The notes below the pieces were generated by a model that saw nothing but the letters and a program-made list of their open reading frames with translations, was not told where the DNA came from and ran no database searches. Source: Micrococcaceae bacterium (GTDB lineage: Bacteria; Actinomycetota; Actinomycetes; Actinomycetales; Micrococcaceae). From it: a stretch of DNA of 64,000 nucleotides. The stretch spans positions 1 to 64,000 of the forward strand of contig JABXHI010000027.1 of assembly GCA_013393415.1 (NCBI GenBank), read 5' to 3'. The position numbers were made by a program, and so were the translations under genes. Numbering within the stretch: position 1 is the stretch's first letter; every line of letters begins with the position of its first letter. Shown in pieces: positions 55,115 to 63,512 of the stretch.

Positions 55115-55585
55115 TTAGTCTGTAACCTCGATACCCGCATCTAGGGTTTCAGCCAACTCGGCCAGCTTGGTCACCGACCGGCTCAACGCTTCTTCGGTGT
55201 TCGCTCTGGCGCGCTCAAACCGGGTCTCATCGGTCAGTTCGCTCCAGTCATACGTGTGGCGTACTAGCGTCGTGAGGTCATTGACCGGTTCGAGTTCCCA
55301 CCGCCACACATGACCGCGAGGTTCTTCGCCTACCGGGGCCGGCTTCCAAGCGATACGGCGGCCCTCTTCAAACTCCACCACCTCGTTGTCACGGCTTTGG
55401 CCGTTCGTGAGCTCCATGGTGAAACGTTGGCCGACTCGATCGATGCGTTGCCCCTGATCAGCACGAGATAGGTTGTCGTTACCGTCAAATTGTGGGTGGC
55501 GGGCTGGGTCGGCGATTAACTTGAAAACCTGGGCGGCTGGGATCGAAACTTCACGTTCGGCGCTGGTAATGCGTGATTCAGTCAT
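55115..55585 (-). CDS. SRPBCC family protein
   Basis: 156 residues, MTESRITSAEREVSIPAAQVFKLIADPARHPQFDG at the start and RHVWRWELEPVNDLTTLVRHTYDW-like segments later, the START/polyketide-cyclase fold. Binds a hydrophobic ligand or acts as an aromatase; no reaction is assigned. Unrelated in detail to the SRPBCC protein at 37.4 kb. Confidence 0.8.
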   Translation of the reverse strand: MTESRITSAEREVSIPAAQVFKLIADPARHPQFDGNDNLSRADQGQRIDRVGQRFTMELTNGQSRDNEVVEFEEGRRIAWKPAPVGEEPRGHVWRWELEPVNDLTTLVRHTYDWSELTDETRFERARANTEEALSRSVTKLAELAETLDAGIEVTD

Positions 55586-55834
55586 GGCTCCACTCTTTCA
55601 CTGGTTACCGTCTCCGTCTAGTGGCGTTTGGCGTGAAGTAATCCTGCCCCAGCTTTCCTGCGTCACTATGGGGGCAGAGCCGTGCAAGGACAGTCTTGAA
55701 CAGCTTAAGGTGCTCATGCCTGGGCATATAGATACCCAGTTTGGCTCAGCGTTGAAACATGCACGAAAATCTTGGACTTGCTGTCTTTTATAGGAGAAAA
55801 GTATTTATCAGTTATATAAAGGAAAGAATTCAGT

Positions 55835-56049
55835 ATGGCAATAACAAATGTTGATTTAGACCCAAAACTCATCGAACGCGCCAGGGCATTGACCGGTGAA
55901 CGGTCGAACAGGGCGGTTCTTGATTTAGCGTTGCGCAGGCTCATTGCTTCTAAACAGAAGGCGTCATGATCGATGGTATTGCGGGGCTGGAAGATTTCCC
56001 CGCAGAGCTTGGCGCTCCTGTCGAGCTACCTGCATCTAAGTCGTCGTGA
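55835..56049 (+). pseudogene. VapB-type antitoxin gene with a frameshift
   Basis: ATG 55835, with AAAGGAAAG upstream, encodes 44 residues of a VapB antitoxin (NVDLDPKLIERARALTG, then SNRAVLDLALRRLIASKQKAS) and stops at 55967-55969. The next frame then gives MIDGIAGLEDFPAELGAPVE and onward to 56049, which looks like the missing toxin-binding tail. One lost base around 55964 would explain it; the restored protein would have 71 residues, the usual VapB size. The vapC-like frame starts in its last bases (GTGA). Confidence 0.65.
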
Positions 56050-56459
56050 CCGATTATCTAGTGGACAATTCGGTTTGGGCAAGGCTGGCTACGGGCGATC
56101 CAAATATTGTCACGCGGTTGGGTCGGATCGAGCGGACGTCTGCTGATCTTTTTGTGACCTGTCCGCCCTAGGTGTTGGAATTCTGCCATAGCGCTCGTAC
56201 TCCGGCGGATCATGCACACTACCGCGAACAGGTTTCTCTGGGGTTTCCACTTGAAAATGCTCCTGACGAATCTCTTGTACTCGACATACAAAGTGCAATG
56301 TGGAACTCAGGTTTGATCCGTGCAGCCGGCTCATTAGACATTCTTGTCGCAGGATATGCCATTGTAAATGACGCCACTGTGCTAACAGCCGACCACGATT
56401 TTGACCATATTGCCACCGTGATTGACCTGCGGCACGAGTATGTCACGCCGTCGAACTAG
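56046..56459 (+). pseudogene. VapC-type PIN toxin gene with an in-frame stop codon
   Basis: From GTG 56046 the frame encodes TDYLVDNSVWARLATGD (first acidic residue D7), runs into TAG at 56169-56171 (codon 42), then continues VLEFCHSARTPADHAHYREQ to 56459. All PIN-domain acidic residues are kept (D7, E45, D98, D116/D118). A single C-to-T change of CAG (Gln) explains the stop. The intact protein would have 137 residues, normal for a VapC ribonuclease. Confidence 0.7.
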
Positions 56460-56692
56460 ATGCCGTCATATCTGGAGCAAATCACATCTGTGCTCGAGAG
56501 GCGGGAGGAGACGCAAGCGCTGCGGGAAAGCCGAATCGAGCAGGGATAGGCCGAGTGCGACTGTTCGGTCTTCGTTCTACTTTTCTGAAAGGGGCTCCAC
56601 CTTTGTGGGAGGAGGGTAAACGATCGGTCGCTAAAAAGAATACCTATCTGATCTTCGTGCCACGATTTCAACCTGGCAAGTTCAACCTCTAG
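56460..56692 (+). other. Possible coding debris downstream of vapC
   Basis: A short frame of 29 codons (MPSYLEQITSVLERREET and on) directly follows the vapC stop. A second frame from GTG 56555 encodes VRLFGLRSTFLKGAPPLW and ends IFVPRFQPGKFNL at 56692, with plausible coding sense continuing past the stop. Both look like pieces of broken genes and match nothing I know. Nothing else is visible in the roughly 290-base gap before the LOG gene. Confidence 0.25.
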
Positions 56693-56749
56693 CCGGACGA
56701 TGCGGATGAGCGTGAAATCGATGTATGCAATGCAAAACTCGGTCGCCCA

Positions 56750-57364
56750 CTACAAGCCCCGAGGCTCTGCGGTGGTGTCCATTGTTGCGGGCCACTTCGG
56801 TGCCTGAGGTTGCCACGCGGACATTGCGTTGAGTAGTGCTGTCGGGGTGGTTTCCACAATGAGTGTCTCGCGGAACCTGGACGAGATGAAACCTTGCTCC
56901 GTCATGTGGTCCAACATTTCGAGGAGCGGTTGCCAGAAACCATCGACATCATAGAGCGCGACGGGCTTGGCATGGAGGCCCAACTGCTGCCAGGTCCAGA
57001 CTTCGAAAATTTCCTCGAGCGTCCCAGCGCCGCCCGGTAACGCCACAAAACCATCGGCGAGGTCTGCCATGCGAGTCTTGCGGATGTGCATATCTGGCAC
57101 GACTTCGAGCGTTGAAAGACCGGGGTGCCCGATCTCGCCGTGCACCAGCGATTCAGGGATCACACCAATCACATCGCCACCTGCAGCAAGCGCACTATCT
57201 GCTACGACTCCCATGAGCCCGACTTTGCCGCCGCCGTAGACAATATTTGTGCCGGCCTTGACAGCAGTTCGTGCGAATTCTTCGGCTGCGGTTGTATATT
57301 CAGTAGAGGCCCCGTGGGCCGAACCGGTGAATACTGCAAGACGGTTGAGATGATGAGGTTGCAT
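56750..57364 (-). CDS. LOG family protein (TIGR00730 Rossmann fold)
   Basis: 204 residues from ATG 57364; the frame is open much further upstream but that part is not family-like. Motifs GGGKVGLMG (44-52) and PGGAGTLEE (110-118) define the LOG family, which includes cytokinin riboside 5'-monophosphate phosphoribohydrolases. In bacteria it may hydrolyse AMP-like nucleotides. Transcribed alone, divergent from the acyl operon. Confidence 0.9.
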   Translation of the reverse strand: MQPHHLNRLAVFTGSAHGASTEYTTAAEEFARTAVKAGTNIVYGGGKVGLMGVVADSALAAGGDVIGVIPESLVHGEIGHPGLSTLEVVPDMHIRKTRMADLADGFVALPGGAGTLEEIFEVWTWQQLGLHAKPVALYDVDGFWQPLLEMLDHMTEQGFISSRFRETLIVETTPTALLNAMSAWQPQAPKWPATMDTTAEPRGL

Positions 57365-57470
57365 CTTGTCGAGAGTAGCATGACGGAGTGATAAGCTCAC
57401 GGCGGGACAGCTCATAGCGCAGCTGAAACGCGCCGGGGTGGTACAAAGGTCATTCCGTAGGAGGAGGACG

Positions 57471-58490
57471 ATGCACATGCCACCACAAGACGGGCAGACA
57501 GGTTCGCCGAACACCCGTCGCTCACTGGTGAATCGGCTCCTTCGAGCAATACTGGGCCTGTTTGCGGCACCACGGGTGAACATGCTCGAAGAGTACGAGA
57601 AGATCCGCCGTAGGCAACGTCGACTTGCCGCATCATTGGCACTGTCATCGCGGGCTGAGGACTGCGAGATGCCTTCTGATGACGGGAACCATCAGATTCC
57701 GGTACGGGTATTCCAACCAAAAGACCGTTTGCGTGATGACGTGTTGGTGTTCTTTCACGGTGGTGGTTGGGTCGTCGGCGACGTGGAGAGTTACACTCCG
57801 ACATGTGACACGATGGCTGATCTGACCGGATGTGTGGTCGTCTCGGTGGACTACCGTCTGGCACCAGAACACCCCTTTCCTGCGGGTCTGAACGATTGTT
57901 ATAGCGTGGTTCGGCACCTGCTAGACGACCCGAGTACGGTCGGCCTCGACGATGCCGACAACATTGTGTTGATCGGCGATTCTTCGGGGGCAAACCTGAC
58001 CGCCGCCGTCTCGTTGCTGCTGCAAGAACGCGGCCATCGCGGCGCGACCCGACAAATTTTGCTCTACCCTGTGACCCACTGGAATCACGATCCGGCGACC
58101 TCACCGTTCGACTCGGTGCGCAAACACGGAAAAGATTACCGACTCACTAATATTGAAGTCGATGATTACTTCAAGCTCTATCTGACCGATCAACAACAAC
58201 GCTCCAATCCACTCGTGTCACCATTGGAAGCCAAAGACCTCGCCGGCCAGCCCAGCACGCTGGTGATCACCGCCGAGCTGGACTTACTGGCGGATGAAGG
58301 CGAAGCGTACGGTCGAGCACTTGAACAGGCTGGTAATGCGGTTCAGATACATCGGGTGGACGGCGCGCTACACGGTTTCATCGCGTTGCCACGCGTCTCC
58401 CGATCTCTGCGGGAGGCCTACGAGGTGATCAATACTTTTCTTGGTGAACCAACCGTTGACGAACAACCCGGTTCTCAGGAGTCGGCATGA
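57471..58490 (+). CDS. Alpha/beta hydrolase, hormone-sensitive-lipase type
   Basis: 339 residues from ATG 57471 with GGAGGAGG upstream. HGGGW (96-100) forms the oxyanion hole, GDSSGAN (169-175) carries nucleophile S171, and the Asp (AELDLLADEG) and His (GALHGFIALP) of the triad are visible. No signal peptide, but a hydrophobic/basic N-terminal helix near residues 19-35 could touch the membrane. It overlaps the following acyltransferase gene by four bases, first of a three-gene operon. Confidence 0.88.
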   Translation: MHMPPQDGQTGSPNTRRSLVNRLLRAILGLFAAPRVNMLEEYEKIRRRQRRLAASLALSSRAEDCEMPSDDGNHQIPVRVFQPKDRLRDDVLVFFHGGGWVVGDVESYTPTCDTMADLTGCVVVSVDYRLAPEHPFPAGLNDCYSVVRHLLDDPSTVGLDDADNIVLIGDSSGANLTAAVSLLLQERGHRGATRQILLYPVTHWNHDPATSPFDSVRKHGKDYRLTNIEVDDYFKLYLTDQQQRSNPLVSPLEAKDLAGQPSTLVITAELDLLADEGEAYGRALEQAGNAVQIHRVDGALHGFIALPRVSRSLREAYEVINTFLGEPTVDEQPGSQESA

Positions 58491-59836
58491 CTCGACGGAA
58501 CTGGGTGCGACTCGATAACGCGTCCAACATTTTCCTGGCAGCCCGTAGCGAGACGGATTCCAAGGTGTTCCGTCTCAGTGCCCAGATGGATCACGAGGTG
58601 GATCCGCAGATGTTGCAGACCGCCTTGGACAGGACATACGACCGTTATCGGCTCTATCACGCGGTTCTTCGACGTGCCGTGTTTTGGTACTACCTGCAAG
58701 ACAGTGATCTTCGCCCGTATGTCACCGCCGATGACAAACCGACGTGCGCACCCATTTATGATGCGGATCGACGCGGGCTGCTGTTTCGGGTCATGCACCA
58801 CGACGAACGCATCGTGTTAGAAGTCTTTCATGCACTGTCCGATGGTACCGGTGCCCTGTGGTTCCTGACGGATCTTGTCGCCGAATACCTCCGCGTGCGC
58901 TACCCGGAGCAACAACGGGCCCTGGAGAACACCGGACCCATCAACCTGGTGCCGCAATCGGGGCAGGTCGATGACGGGGCAACAGAGCACGAACTGGTCA
59001 CCGACAGTTTCACGCACTACTTCCGGGGCCGCCGGGACAAACAACCCAACGAAACACCTACCGGCCCTCGAGCGGGGGGTGCCGCGAAGAAGGTGCACCG
59101 CGTCACCGGCACCCGCACTCCGGACTTTCGCACTCGGGCTGTTGAACTCACGATGCCCGCCAAACAAGTGCTCGAGCTGGCGCGCGCCGAAAGTATCTCG
59201 CTGACGATGTACCTGACGGCACTGTTTTTCGAATCCATTCGGGTATCCTCGGATGGTTCGGACACCACCCGTACACTCTCGGCGTCGGTTCCAGTGAACT
59301 TACGTCAGTTCTTCCCCTCAACGTCACCGCGAAATTTCTTCGCCACCGTTCGGGTCGAACACACCTACGGGCACGGAGCTGACGACGTCGGCTCCGTGGG
59401 TAGGCATTTGGATAGCCAATTTAGACCAAAAGCAACCCCCGAAGCGCTAGAAAAGAAACTCCGCAGATTCATTCGGTTCGAAAAAATGCCATTGCTGCGG
59501 ATCGTGCCCCGCCCGCTTAAAGATGTCATCCTGCGCGGCATTAACTGGGCCAGTAACCGCGGGCTCACCGTGGCCATGTCGAATCTGGGCCGTGTGAATC
59601 TCGGGGAGCCGGCTGATTCACACGTCCAACGCATGGCGTTTCAAGTCTCTGCGGTGAGACCGCAGCTCTCCGTCATGTCGCATGCAGGTCTGCTCACGGC
59701 AACGTTCACCTCCCCGTTCATCGAGACCGATCACATCCGAGCATTCGTACGCTTGCTGACCGGCCAGGGGATCGATGTGCAGGTCGCGGCCGCACGGGTC
59801 ACTGAGGCAGAGCTCGAACAGGAGACAGACACATGA
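58487..59836 (+). CDS. Condensation-fold acyltransferase (alcohol acetyltransferase-like)
   Basis: 449 residues. The catalytic HxxxDG motif of the CoA-dependent acyltransferase / condensation superfamily is H115-A-L-S-D119-G in VFHALSDGTGALWFL. The N-terminal WVRLDNASNIFLAARSE and a middle SASVPVNLRQFFPSTSPRNFFA fit the alcohol acetyltransferase / PapA-like branch. It probably transfers an acyl group to an alcohol or lipid. Overlaps both neighbours by ATGA, so the three proteins are made together. Confidence 0.8.
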   Translation: MTRRNWVRLDNASNIFLAARSETDSKVFRLSAQMDHEVDPQMLQTALDRTYDRYRLYHAVLRRAVFWYYLQDSDLRPYVTADDKPTCAPIYDADRRGLLFRVMHHDERIVLEVFHALSDGTGALWFLTDLVAEYLRVRYPEQQRALENTGPINLVPQSGQVDDGATEHELVTDSFTHYFRGRRDKQPNETPTGPRAGGAAKKVHRVTGTRTPDFRTRAVELTMPAKQVLELARAESISLTMYLTALFFESIRVSSDGSDTTRTLSASVPVNLRQFFPSTSPRNFFATVRVEHTYGHGADDVGSVGRHLDSQFRPKATPEALEKKLRRFIRFEKMPLLRIVPRPLKDVILRGINWASNRGLTVAMSNLGRVNLGEPADSHVQRMAFQVSAVRPQLSVMSHAGLLTATFTSPFIETDHIRAFVRLLTGQGIDVQVAAARVTEAELEQETDT

Positions 59837-60498
59837 GACGCTGCACTGAATGTGCCGCCGACATCGAGGGGACATGGACCCGCTGCCCCCTGTGTGATGC
59901 CACTGTCGTTGGGGAATCGGCTCGCAGCCCGTTTCCTGCAGTGCCCCTGACGTTTTCTCGGCGCCGCGTGTTGCGGATCCTGTTCCTCAGCTCGCTTGCC
60001 GTCATCGTTGCCTCATTTGCTGCCCAGCTTCTATTAGGGCGTGGCCCAGCGGAGTTTGGTGCCCTGCGTTCCGTGTGGCTGGGAGTTAGCGCCATGTGGC
60101 TCGTCGCGCTGACCGCTATACGTAAGCGTCATAATGTTGCCAAAAATACCGTCTACATTGTGGTGTTAGTGGGGGTGGTATGTGTCTACTGGGACTACCT
60201 GACCGGCTGGTACGGCTGGTCAATGAATTACGCTGTCCCCATCGTGTGCGCGTCGTCGGTCGTTGCCCTCCTGATCACCGTAAGAGTACTGCGGATGGAA
60301 GTCGGGGAGCACATCGTTTACAGCGGTCTGACGATTCTGCTGGGCCTGGTCCCGATCGGCTCGTTGATTTTCGGCTGGGTGACCAACCCGGTGCCTTCAG
60401 CAATTTGCGGTGGCATCAGCGTGGTCGCGCTGGTGCTGTTGCAGATCGCCCGCGGTGCAGAAGTCCGCCACGAGCTCGCAAAGCGTTTACATTTGTAA
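59833..60498 (+). CDS. Zinc-ribbon membrane protein (DUF6320)
   Basis: 221 residues. An N-terminal zinc ribbon has C4, C7, C18 and C21 (RRCTECAADIEGTWTRCPLC), followed by five to six membrane helices from about residue 45 to 210 and a short basic tail. DUF6320 proteins are known to me mainly as neighbours of condensation-type acyltransferases and esterases. Its function is unknown; it may hold the enzymes at the membrane or move the product. Last gene of the operon. Confidence 0.8.
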   Translation: MRRCTECAADIEGTWTRCPLCDATVVGESARSPFPAVPLTFSRRRVLRILFLSSLAVIVASFAAQLLLGRGPAEFGALRSVWLGVSAMWLVALTAIRKRHNVAKNTVYIVVLVGVVCVYWDYLTGWYGWSMNYAVPIVCASSVVALLITVRVLRMEVGEHIVYSGLTILLGLVPIGSLIFGWVTNPVPSAICGGISVVALVLLQIARGAEVRHELAKRLHL

Positions 60499-60772
60499 CC
60501 ACAAAGATCCGAGCACTTCGCCAGTAAATCCGACGCCACACCTGGTCGAGCGTTCCATTGAGTACCCGACTAACTCGAATCATCGTGTTGGTGAGATACT
60601 GCAGCTGTGCGACACGTTGTGCATCGTAGGGCCAGTCATCTTGAACGCTACTCCCAGCGTTGCTATCCACCAAGAGTCTTGGGCATCGCGTGGGTCAGTT
60701 CAGTGAGTTCCTGTCAATCGAACATCCTTGTGTAACGTTCATCTTGCTCACGGCGATCCCACAGCCGTCTTA

Positions 60773-61513
60773 TCAGTCCTGAACGGTGGGATTTCCTAGC
60801 GCCCTCAGTAGACGATCCTGGATGTGCGAATTGGTGGTTCTGTCGGCCCCGGCTTCAGCTGGTTGGTCGGCGTGCTGCGCAGTCTTGACAGGCCCAGCCT
60901 CATCGGTGGTTGATTTTGTCGCGAGCAACCGTTGCATGCCGACTCCTAAGAGGTCGTCGTCGACCAGGTCGGTGCCACCAAGGACGAGGAGCCCCGAACC
61001 TTGATCAAGGGCCGTCAGTAATGTGCCGAGCTGTTGCGGTGTTAATTCATCGTCCACGATCTGTGAATCGTGTGCCACCTGAGTGTATTGATCAACAACA
61101 TCTTGCATTCGTTGTTGAAGTTCGGCGCTGAGTTCTTCGTCTCGCGCAGCGACGGCAATGAACTCAAGCGTTGCTAAAGCAAACCCGCGAATGACCTGGT
61201 CTAGTTCGGCCTCGTCTGTTGTCTCGAACACGTCTGCGGAAGATGTGTCGGGGCGCGGCGTATCTGCCGATCCTGTCGGTTGAGACCAGACGGTTTCAAG
61301 ATTTGCATCCATGACGGCTAAGAACAGCGCAGCCTTACCCGAAAAATTCGAATATACCGCGCCCTTGGAAAATCCGGCCTGACGAGCAATTCGCTCCAGA
61401 TTTGCGGCGTGGTATCCCAGCTCGGCAAAAACTTCACGCGCCGCTTCGATAAGAGCAGCACGGGTCTGTTGCTGACGCTGTTGGCGAGATGGCGGTTCAG
61501 GCAAATCTGTCAT
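60773..61513 (-). CDS. TetR family regulator
   Basis: 246 residues. The DNA-binding domain is RAALIEAAREVFAELGYHAANLERIARQAGFSKGAVYSNFSGKAALF at about residues 18-62. A helical ligand domain follows, then a polar tail of about 50 residues. It is divergent from an ABC exporter operon, across a palindromic site at 61575-61600. Expected role: repressor of that exporter. Confidence 0.9.
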   Translation of the reverse strand: MTDLPEPPSRQQRQQQTRAALIEAAREVFAELGYHAANLERIARQAGFSKGAVYSNFSGKAALFLAVMDANLETVWSQPTGSADTPRPDTSSADVFETTDEAELDQVIRGFALATLEFIAVAARDEELSAELQQRMQDVVDQYTQVAHDSQIVDDELTPQQLGTLLTALDQGSGLLVLGGTDLVDDDLLGVGMQRLLATKSTTDEAGPVKTAQHADQPAEAGADRTTNSHIQDRLLRALGNPTVQD

Positions 61514-61550
61514 GCACCGATTCTAGGACAGAACCGTATGCAGCAATGCG

Positions 61551-61600
61551 TTGACATCCCCACAGTATCCACGTACCGTCAGTATCTGAATACTGTTGGT
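61551..61600 (+). promoter_or_regulatory. Promoter and palindromic operator of the second ABC exporter
   Basis: TTGACA (61551-61556), a 17-base spacer and TACCGT (61574-61579) form a good promoter. The palindrome from ACCGTCAGTAT to ATACTGTTGGT (61575-61600; 9 of 11 pairs match around CTGA) overlaps the -10 element. This is the expected position for repression by the divergent TetR protein. Confidence 0.6.
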
Positions 61601-61615
61601 ATCTGAGGATGTTGT

Positions 61616-62608
61616 ATGGATAACACGCTTACTATCTCTGGTCTCACCCGACGCTTCGGCAAGGTCGTAGCTAACGACGATATTTCTCTACGCATTCGCC
61701 CCGGTGAGGTGGCCGGCTTGCTCGGTCATAACGGGGCAGGTAAGACGACGCTTGTTTCACAGTTGGTTGGGTTGCTGCGTCCTGATGCCGGATCGATTCA
61801 CCTCGGTGATATAGATGCGGTAGCCCATCCTGCGGCCGCACGCCGACAGGTGGCGGTGCAATCTCAATCCCAAGCTCCGATCGACGGGCTGACACCCCGT
61901 GCAGCGATTGAAATTGCGTGTCGACTGCGTGGACTTTCGGCTGCTGAGTCCAAGATGACCACAAAAGCCATTGCAGAAGAACTGAATATCGAGGGTTATC
62001 TGGACCGGCGCGCTTTGCCTGAGGGAGGCGGCCTGTCGGGAGGGATCCGGCGACTCACGTCATTCGCGATGGCCGCGGCTGCACCCACACCGCTACTGGT
62101 CCTTGATGAACCCACCAACGATGTGGACGCGGGGCGCCGAAGATTTCTCTGGAACGCCGTGCGGCGTCGGGCTGATGAAGGTGCCGGCGTACTGCTGGTA
62201 ACACACAATGTCACCGAAGCCGAGCGGATCGTCGATGATCTCGTCATTCTTGACCGAGGAAAGGTCGTTGCCTCAGGATCACCTGCCCAGCTGCGGGGAA
62301 CTGAAGATCATGATGTGCGGCTGGAGTTGCACTTGCCGTTCGCTGATGCCGATCCATTAACGCCTGAGACCCCCGCCGCAGGGATGCCGCCGGTCAGATC
62401 TCAGGCACGGAGGGGCCGCCATCTCATACTGAGGCTAGCCTCGGAACACGCAGGTCAGGCTGTTGTGTGGGCCAATGCTCTGCGAGCCACCGAGCAGATT
62501 ACCGGGTACGGACTGGCTCCAACCAGTCTCGAAGACGCCTACCTGGCATATACCTCGGCAACTCATAATACGTACAGCTCATCGGAACAGGGTGACGTTC
62601 ATGTCTAG
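61616..62608 (+). CDS. ABC transporter ATP-binding protein
   Basis: 330 residues. Walker A GHNGAGKTTLVSQLVG and Walker B LLVLDEPTNDVD are intact. The signature reads GGLSGGIRRLTSFAMA, close to LSGGxxRR. It belongs to the DrrA/CcmA type of exporters. The following permease gene starts inside its last eight bases. Confidence 0.9.
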   Translation: MDNTLTISGLTRRFGKVVANDDISLRIRPGEVAGLLGHNGAGKTTLVSQLVGLLRPDAGSIHLGDIDAVAHPAAARRQVAVQSQSQAPIDGLTPRAAIEIACRLRGLSAAESKMTTKAIAEELNIEGYLDRRALPEGGGLSGGIRRLTSFAMAAAAPTPLLVLDEPTNDVDAGRRRFLWNAVRRRADEGAGVLLVTHNVTEAERIVDDLVILDRGKVVASGSPAQLRGTEDHDVRLELHLPFADADPLTPETPAAGMPPVRSQARRGRHLILRLASEHAGQAVVWANALRATEQITGYGLAPTSLEDAYLAYTSATHNTYSSSEQGDVHV

Positions 62609-63398
62609 GACAATCGAAGGCTCGGTGCAACAAGCTCAACGTGTTCGACAGCTGCCACGAGCGAATTTGTGGGCGAGCTTCTCTGCGCTCATGAGATGGC
62701 AGCTGCTGCAGGTTGGAACAATGCTCCCTTTGATCGTGGTCGTGCAAGGCATGCTCGCAGCGGGAATTGTGGTCGGTTTTGGGTTTATCATCCCGGATAT
62801 TACTGATGCCACAGCCCTGTTTTTATCGACCGGCGCCCCAGCAATGCTGCTCTTGACCATTGGTCTGGTGTTAGTTCCGCAGGCTGTCGCTCGAATGCGG
62901 ACGGATGGCACGTTTGAATTTATGCGGTCTCTTCCGGTTCCGAGGCCGCTGATGTTGGCAGTTGAGTTGACCGTCTGGTCAGCCATTGCCCTGCCCGGGG
63001 TGGCGATCGGAATTCTCGTTGCCCAATTACGCTACGACCTGAGTCTTGCTATCGATTGGGGCGTCTTGATTGCTGCTGCAGTGTTGGTGACGGTCATGGC
63101 CACTGCCATAGGCTATGCCATTGCCGTGACGCTGCAACCCATGTTGGCCCAATTGATCAGCCAGGTACTCGTCTTTTTCGTCATGTTGTTTTCCCCGATC
63201 ACTTTTCCGGCGTCACAGCTACCCGAATGGTTTCAAATCCTGCATGACTATCTTCCAATTCAGGCAGGTGCTGATCTATTGCGGGCCGGATTGGCGTCGC
63301 AGGTTTATGAAGCGGGGGCCCGCGACGTCATAGTGTTATTTATTTGGTGTGTAGCAGGCGTCGCCATCACGCTCAGAGCGTTGATGCGTCGCAAGTAA
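62601..63398 (+). CDS. ABC-2 type permease
   Basis: 265 residues from ATG 62601. Six hydrophobic segments, near 45-70, 75-100, 125-150, 155-180, 190-215 and 240-262. The FSPITFPASQLPEWFQILHDYLPIQAGADLLRAG region is the hallmark of ABC-2 exporters (DrrB type). Partner of the preceding ATPase; the substrate is unknown. Confidence 0.87.
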   Translation: MSRTIEGSVQQAQRVRQLPRANLWASFSALMRWQLLQVGTMLPLIVVVQGMLAAGIVVGFGFIIPDITDATALFLSTGAPAMLLLTIGLVLVPQAVARMRTDGTFEFMRSLPVPRPLMLAVELTVWSAIALPGVAIGILVAQLRYDLSLAIDWGVLIAAAVLVTVMATAIGYAIAVTLQPMLAQLISQVLVFFVMLFSPITFPASQLPEWFQILHDYLPIQAGADLLRAGLASQVYEAGARDVIVLFIWCVAGVAITLRALMRRK

Positions 63399-63512
63399 TG
63401 ACGGCCCTGACAACGGTTCGGAGCCAAGTTGCTGCACCTCGTTGCGACGCAAGTATGGCGTCGGCTACAACGTGGAACGTAGGGTGGGCATTGCAATCCT
63501 GAGGAGGTTCAA

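Noticed and set aside
60416-60673. 85-codon minus-strand frame after the DUF6320 gene
   Set aside because: Half of it is antisense to DUF6320 and the rest has no similarity; the 60.5-60.77 kb gap shows no clear feature.
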